A DNA stretch of 64,000 bases from Asanoa iriomotensis (GTDB lineage Bacteria; Actinomycetota; Actinomycetes; Mycobacteriales; Micromonosporaceae): positions 186,001-250,000 of the forward strand of contig NZ_BONC01000002.1 in assembly GCF_016862515.1 (NCBI RefSeq). Direction: 5' to 3'. This document shows positions 39,552 to 53,243 of the stretch, piece after piece. Within the stretch, counting starts at the first letter, position 1. Every line of letters starts with the position of its first letter. A program made the position numbers and the translations under genes. The notes beneath the pieces were generated by a model. The model saw only the letters and a list, made by a program, of their open reading frames with translations, was not told the DNA's origin and did no database searches.

Positions 39552-40456
39552 GCGTCGAAGTAACGGGGGTTTCCCGCTGGTACGGCAACGTGGTGGCCGT
39601 CAACGACGTGACCATGTCGCTCGGCGCCGGCGTGACCGGGCTGCTCGGCCCCAACGGCGCGGGCAAGACCACGCTGCTGCACATGATGGCCGGCTTCCTG
39701 CCGCCGTCGCGCGGCACGCTGACCGTCGACGGGGAGTCGACCTGGCGGAACCCCGCCGTCTACCGCAAGCTCGGCCTGGTCAGCGAGCGCGAGTCGGTGC
39801 ACGCGTACCTCAGCGCCGAGGAGTTCGTGCTCGTCAGCGCCAAGCTGCACGGCCTGCCCGACCCGGCCGCGGCCACGGCGCGGGCGCTCGACCTGGTCGA
39901 GATGGCGCAGTTCAAGGACCGCCGGATCGGCACCTACTCCAAGGGCATGCGGCAGCGCACCCGGGTCGCCGCCGCCCTGGTGCACGAGCCCGACGTCCTG
40001 CTGCTCGACGAGCCGTTCAACGGCATGGACCCGCGGCAGCGGATGCACATGATGGACCTGCTCAACCGGCTCGGCCAGGACGGGCGCACCATCCTGTTCA
40101 GCTCGCACATCCTCGAAGAGGTCGAGCAGTTGTCGGGGATCGTGCAGGTGATGGTCTCGGGCCGGCTCGCGGCGTCCGGCGACTACCGGACGATCCGCCG
40201 GCTGATGACCAACCGGCCGCACGTCTTCGCGGTGCAGTCCACCGACGACCGGCGGCTGGCGGTCGCACTCATGCACCAGCCGTCGGTCAACGGCGTCGAC
40301 CTGACCCGCGAGGGTCTGACCGTGCGCGCCGGCGACTACGGCAGCTTCACCCGGGCGCTGCCCCGGATCGCGCTCAAGGAGGGCATCCGGGTGCGCCGGT
40401 TGCTGCCCTCCGACGAGTCCCTGGAAAGCGTCTTCTCTTACCTGGTGGAGGCCTGA
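39548..40456 (+). CDS. ABC-2-type transporter ATP-binding protein (second)
   Basis: A 302-residue ATPase. Walker A GPNGAGKTT, Q-loop/E in LVSERESVHAYL, signature YSKGMRQRTRVAAAL, Walker B VLLLDEPFNGMDPRQR and switch His SSHILEEVE are all intact. The C-terminal domain ends DESLESVFSYLVEA, typical of ABC-2 ATPases. It differs clearly from the first ATPase of the operon, so the two probably form heterodimers, each with its permease. The stop and the start of the next gene share bases (TGATG). Confidence 0.92.
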   Translation: MSVEVTGVSRWYGNVVAVNDVTMSLGAGVTGLLGPNGAGKTTLLHMMAGFLPPSRGTLTVDGESTWRNPAVYRKLGLVSERESVHAYLSAEEFVLVSAKLHGLPDPAAATARALDLVEMAQFKDRRIGTYSKGMRQRTRVAAALVHEPDVLLLDEPFNGMDPRQRMHMMDLLNRLGQDGRTILFSSHILEEVEQLSGIVQVMVSGRLAASGDYRTIRRLMTNRPHVFAVQSTDDRRLAVALMHQPSVNGVDLTREGLTVRAGDYGSFTRALPRIALKEGIRVRRLLPSDESLESVFSYLVEA

Positions 40457-41166
40457 TGTCCACGGTCGCCTGGATCACCACGCGCGGCCTCCTCGGCCGG
40501 CGGCGGTTCCTGTTGCTGCTGCCCCTGCCCATCCTCATGGTCGGCATCGCGCTGATCCCGCGGTTCAACGGGATCAACGCGTCGGACTGGACCCAGCCCG
40601 TCATCGTGGCGCTCGGCTTCACGACGCTGCTCCCGATCGTCGCGCTGATCGTCGGCACGGGCGTGCTCGGCGCGGAGATCGACGACGGCACGATCACGCA
40701 CATCCTGTCGAAGCCGCTGGCCCGCTGGCGGATCGTCGTGCCGAAGCTGCTGGTCGCGATCGGGGTCACGGCGGCCACCGCGGCTGTTCCCTTCTACATC
40801 GTGGGCGCGCTGGCGTCGGGTCCCCGGCTGGGGCTCGGCCTGATCGTGGGCTCCACGGTCGGCGCGGTGCTCTATTCGACGATCTTCGTCGCGTTGAGCC
40901 TGATCTCCCGCCGGCCGGTGCTGCTCGGCCTGGTCTACGTGATCGTCTGGGAGGGCCTGCTGTCGAACCTGGTCAGCGGCACCCGGGTGCTCTCGGTGCA
41001 GCAGTACGCGCTGACCATCGCCGACAAGGCATCCTCTTCGCCCCTGCTGAGCGGCAACGTCTCCTTCACGGTCGCGGTCGTGATGAGCATCGTGGTCGCG
41101 GTCGGCTTCCTGGCACTGGCGATCCGCCGCCTGGAGTCGTTCTCGGTGACGGGCGAGACGAGCTAG
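40456..41166 (+). CDS. ABC-2-type transporter permease (second)
   Basis: A 236-residue membrane protein with six helices: ATTRGLLGRRRFLLLLPLP-type start (TTRGLLGRRRFLLLLPLPIL), then GVLGAEIDDGTITHILSKPLARWRIVVPKLLVA, the conserved contact segment of ABC-2 permeases, and four more helices. It ends with IRRLESFSVTGETS. It is the last gene of the operon. Downstream is a G+C-rich tandem repeat rather than an ordinary hairpin terminator. Confidence 0.9.
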   Translation: MSTVAWITTRGLLGRRRFLLLLPLPILMVGIALIPRFNGINASDWTQPVIVALGFTTLLPIVALIVGTGVLGAEIDDGTITHILSKPLARWRIVVPKLLVAIGVTAATAAVPFYIVGALASGPRLGLGLIVGSTVGAVLYSTIFVALSLISRRPVLLGLVYVIVWEGLLSNLVSGTRVLSVQQYALTIADKASSSPLLSGNVSFTVAVVMSIVVAVGFLALAIRRLESFSVTGETS

Positions 41167-41198
41167 GGACGGGCTGCATCGCGTCGACCACCGCGACG

Positions 41199-41272
41199 CC
41201 GCGGTGAGGCGCGGCCCGCCGCGGTGAGGCGCGGCGCCGCGGTGAGGCGCGGCCCGCCGCGGTGAGGCGCGG
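41199..41272. repeat. Four tandem copies of a 16-bp unit
   Basis: CCGCGGTGAGGCGCGG occurs at 41199, 41219, 41237 and 41257, spaced 20, 18 and 20 bp. The copies are identical in the core; the spacers are CCCG or CG. It lies in the 157-bp gap between the convergent ABC permease and membrane-protein genes. The gap holds no gene. The array may act as a structured 3' end, but this is unproven. Confidence 0.85.
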
Positions 41273-41323
41273 GCCAGCCGACGGCACACCCTCGCCCAGC
41301 CCGGCCAGCGCGTCGAGGCGTCC

Positions 41324-42061
41324 CTAAGGCAGCGCGCTCGGCACCAACCACTCCGGTAGGCCGCGTCGGAGCGCGACCAGGAGCGAGATGACGATCCCGC
41401 CGAGGATCATCAGACCTAGACCGGTCAGCCCGCCGTAGCGGCTGGGCTGGCCGGTCTTTCTGTCCGGTGCCGGGTCCTCGGGCTCGGCCCACGGGCGTTC
41501 GGCGCGTAGCCACAGCAGCACGCCGAGCCCGAACGGCAACCCGCCCAGGAAGAACCAGAACCATCGGGTGCCGAGCTTCGGCGCCGGCCCCTGGATCAGG
41601 ATCGCCAGGCAGATCAGGGTGATCACCACGGCCAGGACCGGGGCGAAGTAGGGCAGGACGGTGCCGCGCTGACTGTCCGGCATCGCCGCGCGGAGATCGT
41701 CGGCCGGGTTGGGCTCCACCACCACGTCGCCGCGCGGGCCTGGCTCGGTGACGACGTCGGGGATGAGCGTGTAGTGCACCCGCCCAAAGCCGGTGCGCCA
41801 GACGAGCACCGGGTCGACCCCGTCGGCGTCGAGCGAAAACCGTAGTCGCCCGAACCAGAGCGTCTCGCCGAACGAGTCGGCCCACTGGTGCGCGACGATC
41901 CGGCCGGCCGCCGCGTCGGCCCGCGCCTCGTCGAGGGTCGCCGCGCGCGGTGCCGTCCACCACGCGGCGACCGCCCACACCAGCCAGAGCAGGGCCAGCG
42001 CGACCCGCGTCGCCGGAACCACCTGCGGCCTGACCCGCCGCAACACATCAACCCCCGTCAT
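41324..42061 (-). CDS. Conserved membrane protein of unknown function
   Basis: A 245-residue protein. One helix near the N-terminus (VALALLWLVWAVAAWWTA, about 20-37), an extracytoplasmic domain of about 85 residues with WADSFGETLWFGRLRFSLDADGVDPVLVWRT, then three helices (LPYFAPVLAVVITLICLAILIQG; FWFFLGGLPFGLGVLLWL; LGLMILGGIVISLLVAL). No catalytic motif is visible. Start ATG 42061 (MTGVDVLRRV) is chosen over 42097 because it places the helix at a usual distance. It is leftward, after ppc by 36 bp, and may share the ppc transcript. Confidence 0.7.
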   Translation of the reverse strand: MTGVDVLRRVRPQVVPATRVALALLWLVWAVAAWWTAPRAATLDEARADAAAGRIVAHQWADSFGETLWFGRLRFSLDADGVDPVLVWRTGFGRVHYTLIPDVVTEPGPRGDVVVEPNPADDLRAAMPDSQRGTVLPYFAPVLAVVITLICLAILIQGPAPKLGTRWFWFFLGGLPFGLGVLLWLRAERPWAEPEDPAPDRKTGQPSRYGGLTGLGLMILGGIVISLLVALRRGLPEWLVPSALP

Positions 42062-42097
42062 GGTGCTGATGGTCGCAGGCGGGTCCGACAGAAACAA

Positions 42098-44890
<2,793 letters not shown>

Positions 44891-45013
44891 GGGTGCGCTC
44901 CTTACGGCGGTGCAGGGCGGACAGCGCTGTCCCGTGCTTGATGATGCTACCTGCGCCGGCTGGGCAGGCGTGCGGTGTGGGCCGCGCGAATTGCGTGGTT
45001 AATCCCGTTTGCG

Positions 45014-45027
45014 AGGCTAGCTAGCCT
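45014..45027. promoter_or_regulatory. 14-bp perfect palindrome just before the S66 peptidase start
   Basis: AGGCTAGCTAGCCT reads the same on both strands and ends six bases before the ATG at 45034, where a Shine-Dalgarno would be expected and none is seen. It may be a repressor site or part of a leaderless promoter. The rest of the ppc/S66 gap shows no other strong signal. Confidence 0.4.
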
Positions 45028-45033
45028 GCTTGC

Positions 45034-46062
45034 ATGGATTACCCAGCCAAGCCGCGACCCGGGTCGCGCGTCGCGGTGATCTCACCCTCCGCGGGCCTGC
45101 CCGCTCTCTTCCCCACGGTGTACGAGCTGGGGCTGCGCCGCCTGCGGACGGAGTTCGGGCTGGAGCCGGTGGAATATCCGACGACCCGGGTCATGGGCGC
45201 GTCCCCGGCCGACCGGGCCCGGGACGTCATGGCGGCGTTCGCGGACCCGTCGATCTCCGCGGTCCTGTCCACGATCGGCGGCGACGACCAGTTGCGCCTG
45301 CTGCGGTTCCTCGACCCGGAGGTGCTGCGGGCCAACCCGAAGCCGTTCCTGGGCTATTCGGACAACACCACGCTGCTCAACTACCTCAGCGGCCTCGGCA
45401 TCGTCAGCTACCACGGCGGCTCGATCCTGGTGCACTTCGGCCGGGCCGGGGCCATGCACCCCCTGACCGCCGAGTCGCTGTCCGCGGCGCTGTTCACTTC
45501 CGACTGGTACGACCTGACGGAGTCGCCGGACTACACGGACGAGTCCATCTCGTGGCAGACGCCCGACTACGAGTCGCAGACGCAGCCGATGTTCCCGTCG
45601 TCGGGCTGGCAGTGGCACGGCGCGGGCGGCGCGGCCGGCGGCCGCCTGTGGGGCGGCAACATCGAGGTCCTGACGTGGCTGCTCGCGGCGGACGTGGTCG
45701 CCGCACCACCCCCGAACGCGATCTTCTTCACGGAGACGTCGGAGGACATGCCGCCGGCGACGGAGGTCTACTACATGCTCCGCAACCTGGGGGAACGCGG
45801 CTGGCTGGGCCAGTTCCCGGCGATCCTGGTCGGCCGGGCGAAATGCTGGGAACTGCTCGACAAGCGACTGTCCCCGGACGCCAAGCGCGCGTATGCGGAA
45901 GAACAACGGGCGGCGGTGCTGCGCGCGGTAGGCGAATACGCCCCGAACGCGATCGTGGTCCTGGACCTCGACATCGGCCACACAGACCCGCAACTGGTCC
46001 TCCCCTACGGCGGCGAGGCCGAGGTCGACGCAGACGCGCGGCGGATCCGGGTGCACTACTGA
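45034..46062 (+). CDS. S66-family carboxypeptidase (MccF/LdcA-like)
   Basis: A serine carboxypeptidase of 342 residues. The S66 nucleophile Ser109 lies in PFLGYSDNTTLLNYL, the Glu in RLWGGNIEVL and the His in LDLDIGHTDPQLVLPYGG; together they form the Ser-Glu-His triad of this family. The length and LDIGHTDPQ are closer to MccF (which cleaves microcin C-type adenylates) than to the LD-carboxypeptidase LdcA. It might recycle muropeptides or detoxify peptidyl-nucleotides; no microcin genes are nearby. No signal peptide, so it is cytosolic. It is convergent with the NYN nuclease gene with only 7 bp between them. Confidence 0.88.
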   Translation: MDYPAKPRPGSRVAVISPSAGLPALFPTVYELGLRRLRTEFGLEPVEYPTTRVMGASPADRARDVMAAFADPSISAVLSTIGGDDQLRLLRFLDPEVLRANPKPFLGYSDNTTLLNYLSGLGIVSYHGGSILVHFGRAGAMHPLTAESLSAALFTSDWYDLTESPDYTDESISWQTPDYESQTQPMFPSSGWQWHGAGGAAGGRLWGGNIEVLTWLLAADVVAAPPPNAIFFTETSEDMPPATEVYYMLRNLGERGWLGQFPAILVGRAKCWELLDKRLSPDAKRAYAEEQRAAVLRAVGEYAPNAIVVLDLDIGHTDPQLVLPYGGEAEVDADARRIRVHY

Positions 46063-46069
46063 CCGCGGG

Positions 46070-46684
46070 TCAACTCCAATAGGCGGGACGCGTGAGCACG
46101 GGCCCGCTCGGCCGCCCGACCCTGGGCGGCAACTGGGCCCGGCGCAGCTTCGCGTCGCCGATCGTGAAAGATCCGTCGGCCAGTCGGCGTAGCGCATCCG
46201 ACCGCCGTCGTGGCGGGAACGCGGCGACAACCCGCTTCCCGCCGCCGAGCTTCCGGATTTCGTTGATCGCCGGTGCGAGATCCGCGTCCGCGGAGATCAG
46301 TAAGGCCGTGTCGAACCGGTCCAGCAATGCGTCCCGCACCATCGCAACAGCCAAGTTGACGTCACTTTCCTTCTCCTCGTAAGACCGTCGCCGCGACCCG
46401 CAGGTATTGCAAACGATCATTCGTTCCTGGAACCGCCCTTCGACGATCTCCAGCACCGACGAGTGCGCGGCGAGCGCGGCCAGGTATTTCTGCTGACGAT
46501 CAGCACTCCGCGGCTGGTCACGAACCCGGGCGGTGAAGTAACGAACCCCGCGGAGTCGCTGGTCGGGCCGCAGCAGCGAGGTGGCGAGTGCTTCCAGGTC
46601 GAGCCAGTGCAACTGCCGTCCGAAGCGCTCGCGCAAGCCGTGGTAGAGGTTGAAGCCATCCACATACGCGATTACGCGGTGCAC
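46070..46684 (-). CDS. NYN-domain (PIN-like) putative ribonuclease
   Basis: A 204-residue protein. Conserved acidic residues of the NYN/PIN nuclease fold are present: Asp9 in IAYVDGFNLYHGL, Glu/Asp in EEKESDVNLAVAMVRDAL and Asp in ALLISADADLAPAI. The motif order fits LabA/DUF88-type NYN proteins. A CNTCGSRRR pair of cysteines precedes the second motif, a variant seen in some members. A degradative role on RNA is inferred from the fold. AAGGGAGGAAG lies close before ATG 46684. Upstream there is a two-hairpin segment on the opposite strand. Confidence 0.87.
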   Translation of the reverse strand: MHRVIAYVDGFNLYHGLRERFGRQLHWLDLEALATSLLRPDQRLRGVRYFTARVRDQPRSADRQQKYLAALAAHSSVLEIVEGRFQERMIVCNTCGSRRRSYEEKESDVNLAVAMVRDALLDRFDTALLISADADLAPAINEIRKLGGGKRVVAAFPPRRRSDALRRLADGSFTIGDAKLRRAQLPPRVGRPSGPVLTRPAYWS

Positions 46685-46705
46685 CGCTTCCTCCCTTGTT
46701 CCGCT

Positions 46706-46774
46706 ACACTTGTCTCACCCCGCCAGGGCTTCGCCGCCCTGGCCCGACGGCCCCCGCAAGGGGGCCGTTTCTTT
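46706..46774 (+). ncRNA. Candidate small RNA with intrinsic terminator, antisense/upstream of NYN gene
   Basis: A -10-like TACACT lies at about 46706. Two hairpins follow: GCCAGGGC (46722-46729) pairs with 46736-46743, and CGGCCCCC (46748-46755) pairs with 46760-46767 around GCAA, then TTTCTTT. The second is the only textbook intrinsic terminator in the window that has a T-run, and it points rightward although no rightward gene lies just before it (the S66 gene ends 680 bp earlier). A short transcript of 60 or so bases would explain it. The alternative is read-through termination of S66 antisense transcription into the NYN gene. The remainder of 46775-46984 holds the mfd promoter and no gene. 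Confidence 0.4.
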
Positions 46775-46984
46775 GCCAACGTGGCGGGACGCTAGCGACG
46801 GTCCCGCGCGGGCGCTGCCCCGATGCGGCCATCTTGCGGAACAAATCGGGCACCAGCACCGTTCAAGCGCCCGGAGAAACGCAGACGCGTCGTGTCGTAC
46901 CCCCGGCGTACGCTTGAACCCGCACGTCGCACCCCCCTGCCTACCCGGCTGGGGGGCCGTCCTGCGTGCCCGAGAGGATCATCC

Positions 46985-50563
<3,579 letters not shown>

Positions 50564-50601
50564 GAACCGGCCGGCGAGAACGGCGTGAGAGAGTGTCGAC
50601 C

Positions 50602-51342
50602 ATGCTTCGTGCCCGCCGCATCGCGTCGATCGTGGTCGTCGCCGCCCTCGGTCTGGGCGGCCTGGCGGCCTGCCGCTCCGAGCCGTCCGTCGCCGCCTAC
50701 CTGGGCGACCGGAAGGTGACCGAAGACCAGGTCACGCAGATCTTCGACGGGGCGCAGGCGGCCGCGTCCGCGACGCCGGCGGCCGAGGAGCAGCAGCAGC
50801 CGGGCACCGAGCCGACCAAGTCGCCGGGCCCGGCGGTCAGCCGCCAGCAGGTCGTCGACCTCGAGGTCAGCCTCGACCTGGGCCGCAAGGTCGCCGCCGA
50901 GCAGGGCGTGCAGCCGATGAACGCGGTCACCGCCGACCAGGTGGCGGCCGAGCTGGGCGTCCCGGCGACCACCCAGTACGTCAAGGACTACACCGAGTGG
51001 GTCAACCTCTCGCAGGGCATCTTCGCCAAGATGGGCAGCAACGTCCCGGCCGTCACCGAGGACCAGTTGCGCGGCGTGTACGACGCCCTGGTCAAGGTCG
51101 AGGCGATCGAGGCGGGCTTCGACCTGGCGCAGATCAAGCAGGCGTTCGGCAACGGTGAGTTCGTCGCGGCCGCGTACCAGCTCACCGGCATGCTGGAGAA
51201 GGCGGCGTCGGCCAGCGACACCACAGTCAACCCCCGTTACCTGCCGCTGTCGGCCCCGATGGTGGTCTCCTCGCAGCAGGGCGCGGTCTTCTACGACCTC
51301 CCGTACCTCGACGGCAGCGACGCGGTCTCCGACCGCGCCTAG
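50602..51342 (+). CDS. SurA-like lipoprotein (parvulin-less)
   Basis: A 246-residue lipoprotein with lipobox GLAAC (Cys23). The mature part has the SurA/PrsA N-terminal chaperone helices: SVAAYLGDRKVTEDQVTQIFDG and a long helical domain. A PPIase (parvulin) domain is absent. A low-complexity Ala/Pro/Gln/Thr segment (residues 48-75) separates two parts. Similar proteins lie between mfd and mazG in many actinomycetes. It probably assists folding of exported proteins at the membrane. ATG 50602 follows GAGAGAG; an in-frame GTG is at 50593. It ends eight bases before the GTG of mazG, so the two are probably one transcript. Confidence 0.78.
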   Translation: MLRARRIASIVVVAALGLGGLAACRSEPSVAAYLGDRKVTEDQVTQIFDGAQAAASATPAAEEQQQPGTEPTKSPGPAVSRQQVVDLEVSLDLGRKVAAEQGVQPMNAVTADQVAAELGVPATTQYVKDYTEWVNLSQGIFAKMGSNVPAVTEDQLRGVYDALVKVEAIEAGFDLAQIKQAFGNGEFVAAAYQLTGMLEKAASASDTTVNPRYLPLSAPMVVSSQQGAVFYDLPYLDGSDAVSDRA

Positions 51343-51350
51343 CCAGCACG

Positions 51351-52289
51351 GTGCGCATCCTCCTGCTGGTCACCTCCCCGCGGCTGCCCGCGGGGCTGCT
51401 GACCGCCGAGGCCTGGGACGCCGTGCGGGCGCAGCCCGTGCTGGCCGCGGCCGAGAGCCCGCTGACCGACGCCGTGCGGGCCGCCGGCGGCGCGGTGACG
51501 ATCGTGCCGCCACGGGTCGACGCGCTGCTGGAGCACGCCCGGGAGTCCGACGTCATCTGGCTGGCCGGGCCGACCGGCGACCCCGACCTGGCCCGTGAGC
51601 TGGGCGTACGCCTGGCCCGCCAGCCCGGTCTGGCCGAGCTGGAGGTGACCTACGGCTCCTGGGACCCGGCCGGCGCCCGCCTGCTCGACGCGGTCGCCGT
51701 GATGGACCGCCTCTACTCGCCCGGCGGCGACCCGTGGAAGCGGGCACAGACCCATCAGTCGCTGGCCCAGTTCATGCTGGAAGAGGCGTACGAGGCCTAC
51801 GACGCGATCGAGGCCGAGGACCTCGCCGGGCTCCGCGAGGAGTTGGGCGACGTGCTGCTCCAGGTGGTCCTGCACGCCCGGCTGGCCGAGGACCTGCCCG
51901 AGGACCAGCGGTGGTCGGTCGACGACGTCGCCGCCGGCCTGGTCGACAAGATGATCCGCCGGAACCCGCACGTGTTCGCGGGCACCGAGGTCGGCTCGAT
52001 CGACGAGATCATCAAGAACTGGGAGCAGATCAAGAAGGCGGAGAAGTCCCGCGACTCGGCGATGGACGGGGTCGCGCTTTCGCAGCCGGCGCTGGCGCTG
52101 GCCGCCAAGTTCCTGCAGCGGGCGGAGCGGGCGCACCTCGACGTGGCCCTCCCGGAGGGCGACGACCTGGGCTCCCGGCTGCTGCGGCTGGTCGCGGCGG
52201 CCCGGGCCGCGGGCGAGGACCCGGAGGCCGCGCTGCGGGCCGCCGCACTCCGCTATGCCGAGGCCGTCAGGGCCGCCGAGCGCTCCTGA
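51351..52289 (+). CDS. mazG: MazG-family nucleoside triphosphate pyrophosphohydrolase
   Basis: House-cleaning enzyme that hydrolyses nucleoside triphosphates to monophosphates. A 312-residue protein: the first 110 residues are an N-terminal domain typical of actinobacterial MazG; then RLYSPGGDPWKRAQTHQSL and the all-alpha catalytic helices EEAYEAYDAIE (144-154) and LREELGDVLLQVVLHARLAE with the metal-binding Glu/Asp set. GTG 51351 is the start, right after the SurA-like gene. The last 37 bp overlap the end of the convergent EamA-transporter gene. Confidence 0.93.
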   Translation: MRILLLVTSPRLPAGLLTAEAWDAVRAQPVLAAAESPLTDAVRAAGGAVTIVPPRVDALLEHARESDVIWLAGPTGDPDLARELGVRLARQPGLAELEVTYGSWDPAGARLLDAVAVMDRLYSPGGDPWKRAQTHQSLAQFMLEEAYEAYDAIEAEDLAGLREELGDVLLQVVLHARLAEDLPEDQRWSVDDVAAGLVDKMIRRNPHVFAGTEVGSIDEIIKNWEQIKKAEKSRDSAMDGVALSQPALALAAKFLQRAERAHLDVALPEGDDLGSRLLRLVAAARAAGEDPEAALRAAALRYAEAVRAAERS

Positions 52290-53176
52290 TCAGGGGATGC
52301 CAGGCCGAAGGCCAGGCCCGCTGCGACGATCAGCACCCCCAGTGCCGGGCCGAACCCGGGCAGCGCCGTCGCCATCACGGCGGCGGTGACCAGCGTGGCG
52401 ACCGGCATCAGCCCGACCAGGATGCCGGCCCGCTCGACGCCGAGCCGCTCCAGCCCGATGAACCAGACCACGAACGCGGCGACCGTCATCAGGCCGGCGA
52501 GGTAGACCAGAGCGCCGGCCTCGGCCGCCGTCGGCAGGCGCCACGCCGCGGGTTCGCCGGCCACCAGCGCACCCACCAGCAGCAACGGCACCGCCAGCGC
52601 GCAGGAGTAGGCCGCCACCCGCACGGCACCGAGCCGCGGCAGGACGACGGCGGCCAGCAGCGAGAACAGGATCTCCCCGACCAGCGCCCCGCCCGCGCCG
52701 AGCAGCCCGATCGGCGTCGCCCGGCCGGTGCCCTCGACCAGCGCCGTGCCACCGACGACCACCACCGCGGCGGCCACGATCCGCGCGCTCGGCCGCGCCC
52801 GCGACCCCGCCACCAGCGGCCCGAGCAGGGCCAGCCCGAGTGGCGCGACCCCGATGACGGTGCCGACCACCGCCGGTTCGGTGTCGTGGTGCAGGGCCAG
52901 CATGATGCACGCGTTGAAGCCGGCCATCCCGGTCGCCGCCACGACGAGCAGGATGCCCAGCTCACGCGGGGTGGGGCGGACGCCGGGGCGGGCACCGCCG
53001 AGCTGGGGAAACCGGTGCGCGATCAGGAAGAGCACGGCGGCCGCGGCTGTGTAGCGCAGCGCCTGCGCGGTCAGCGTCGGGTAGTCCAGCAGCAACTGGC
53101 TCACCGCGACCGAGCTGCCGACGAGCGTCATGCCGAGCACGCAGAAGCCGACGGCGGTGCCCTTGGAGATGGTCAT
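52253..53176 (-). CDS. EamA-family (DMT) transporter
   Basis: An inner-membrane permease of 307 residues with ten helices in two EamA repeats: AVGFCVLGMTLVGSSVAVSQLLL...AQALRYTAAAAVLFLIAHR in the first, GLLGAGGALVGEILFSLLAAVVLPRLG in the second, each with the expected Gly-rich helices. The family exports amino acids, metabolites or drugs. ATG 53176 is used. It is divergently transcribed from the adjacent MocR regulator (67-bp gap), a pairing that suggests the regulator controls it in response to an amino-type metabolite. Its 3' end overlaps mazG by 37 bp on the opposite strand. Confidence 0.9.
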   Translation of the reverse strand: MTISKGTAVGFCVLGMTLVGSSVAVSQLLLDYPTLTAQALRYTAAAAVLFLIAHRFPQLGGARPGVRPTPRELGILLVVAATGMAGFNACIMLALHHDTEPAVVGTVIGVAPLGLALLGPLVAGSRARPSARIVAAAVVVVGGTALVEGTGRATPIGLLGAGGALVGEILFSLLAAVVLPRLGAVRVAAYSCALAVPLLLVGALVAGEPAAWRLPTAAEAGALVYLAGLMTVAAFVVWFIGLERLGVERAGILVGLMPVATLVTAAVMATALPGFGPALGVLIVAAGLAFGLASPDQERSAALTASA

Positions 53177-53199
53177 GGGACCGACGCTATGAGCAGAAT

Positions 53200-53217
53200 G
53201 GTCCGCTAGACAGGTCC
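53200..53217. promoter_or_regulatory. Candidate MocR operator (direct repeats)
   Basis: GGTCC occurs at 53200 and 53213, thirteen bases apart, in the 67-bp divergent gap between the transporter and the MocR gene. MocR regulators bind direct or inverted repeats in such gaps. GAGGAG before ATG 53244 is the ribosome site of the regulator. The assignment rests on spacing and position only. Confidence 0.35.
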
Positions 53218-53243
53218 ACTCGCAACCCCGTTGAGGAGACCAC

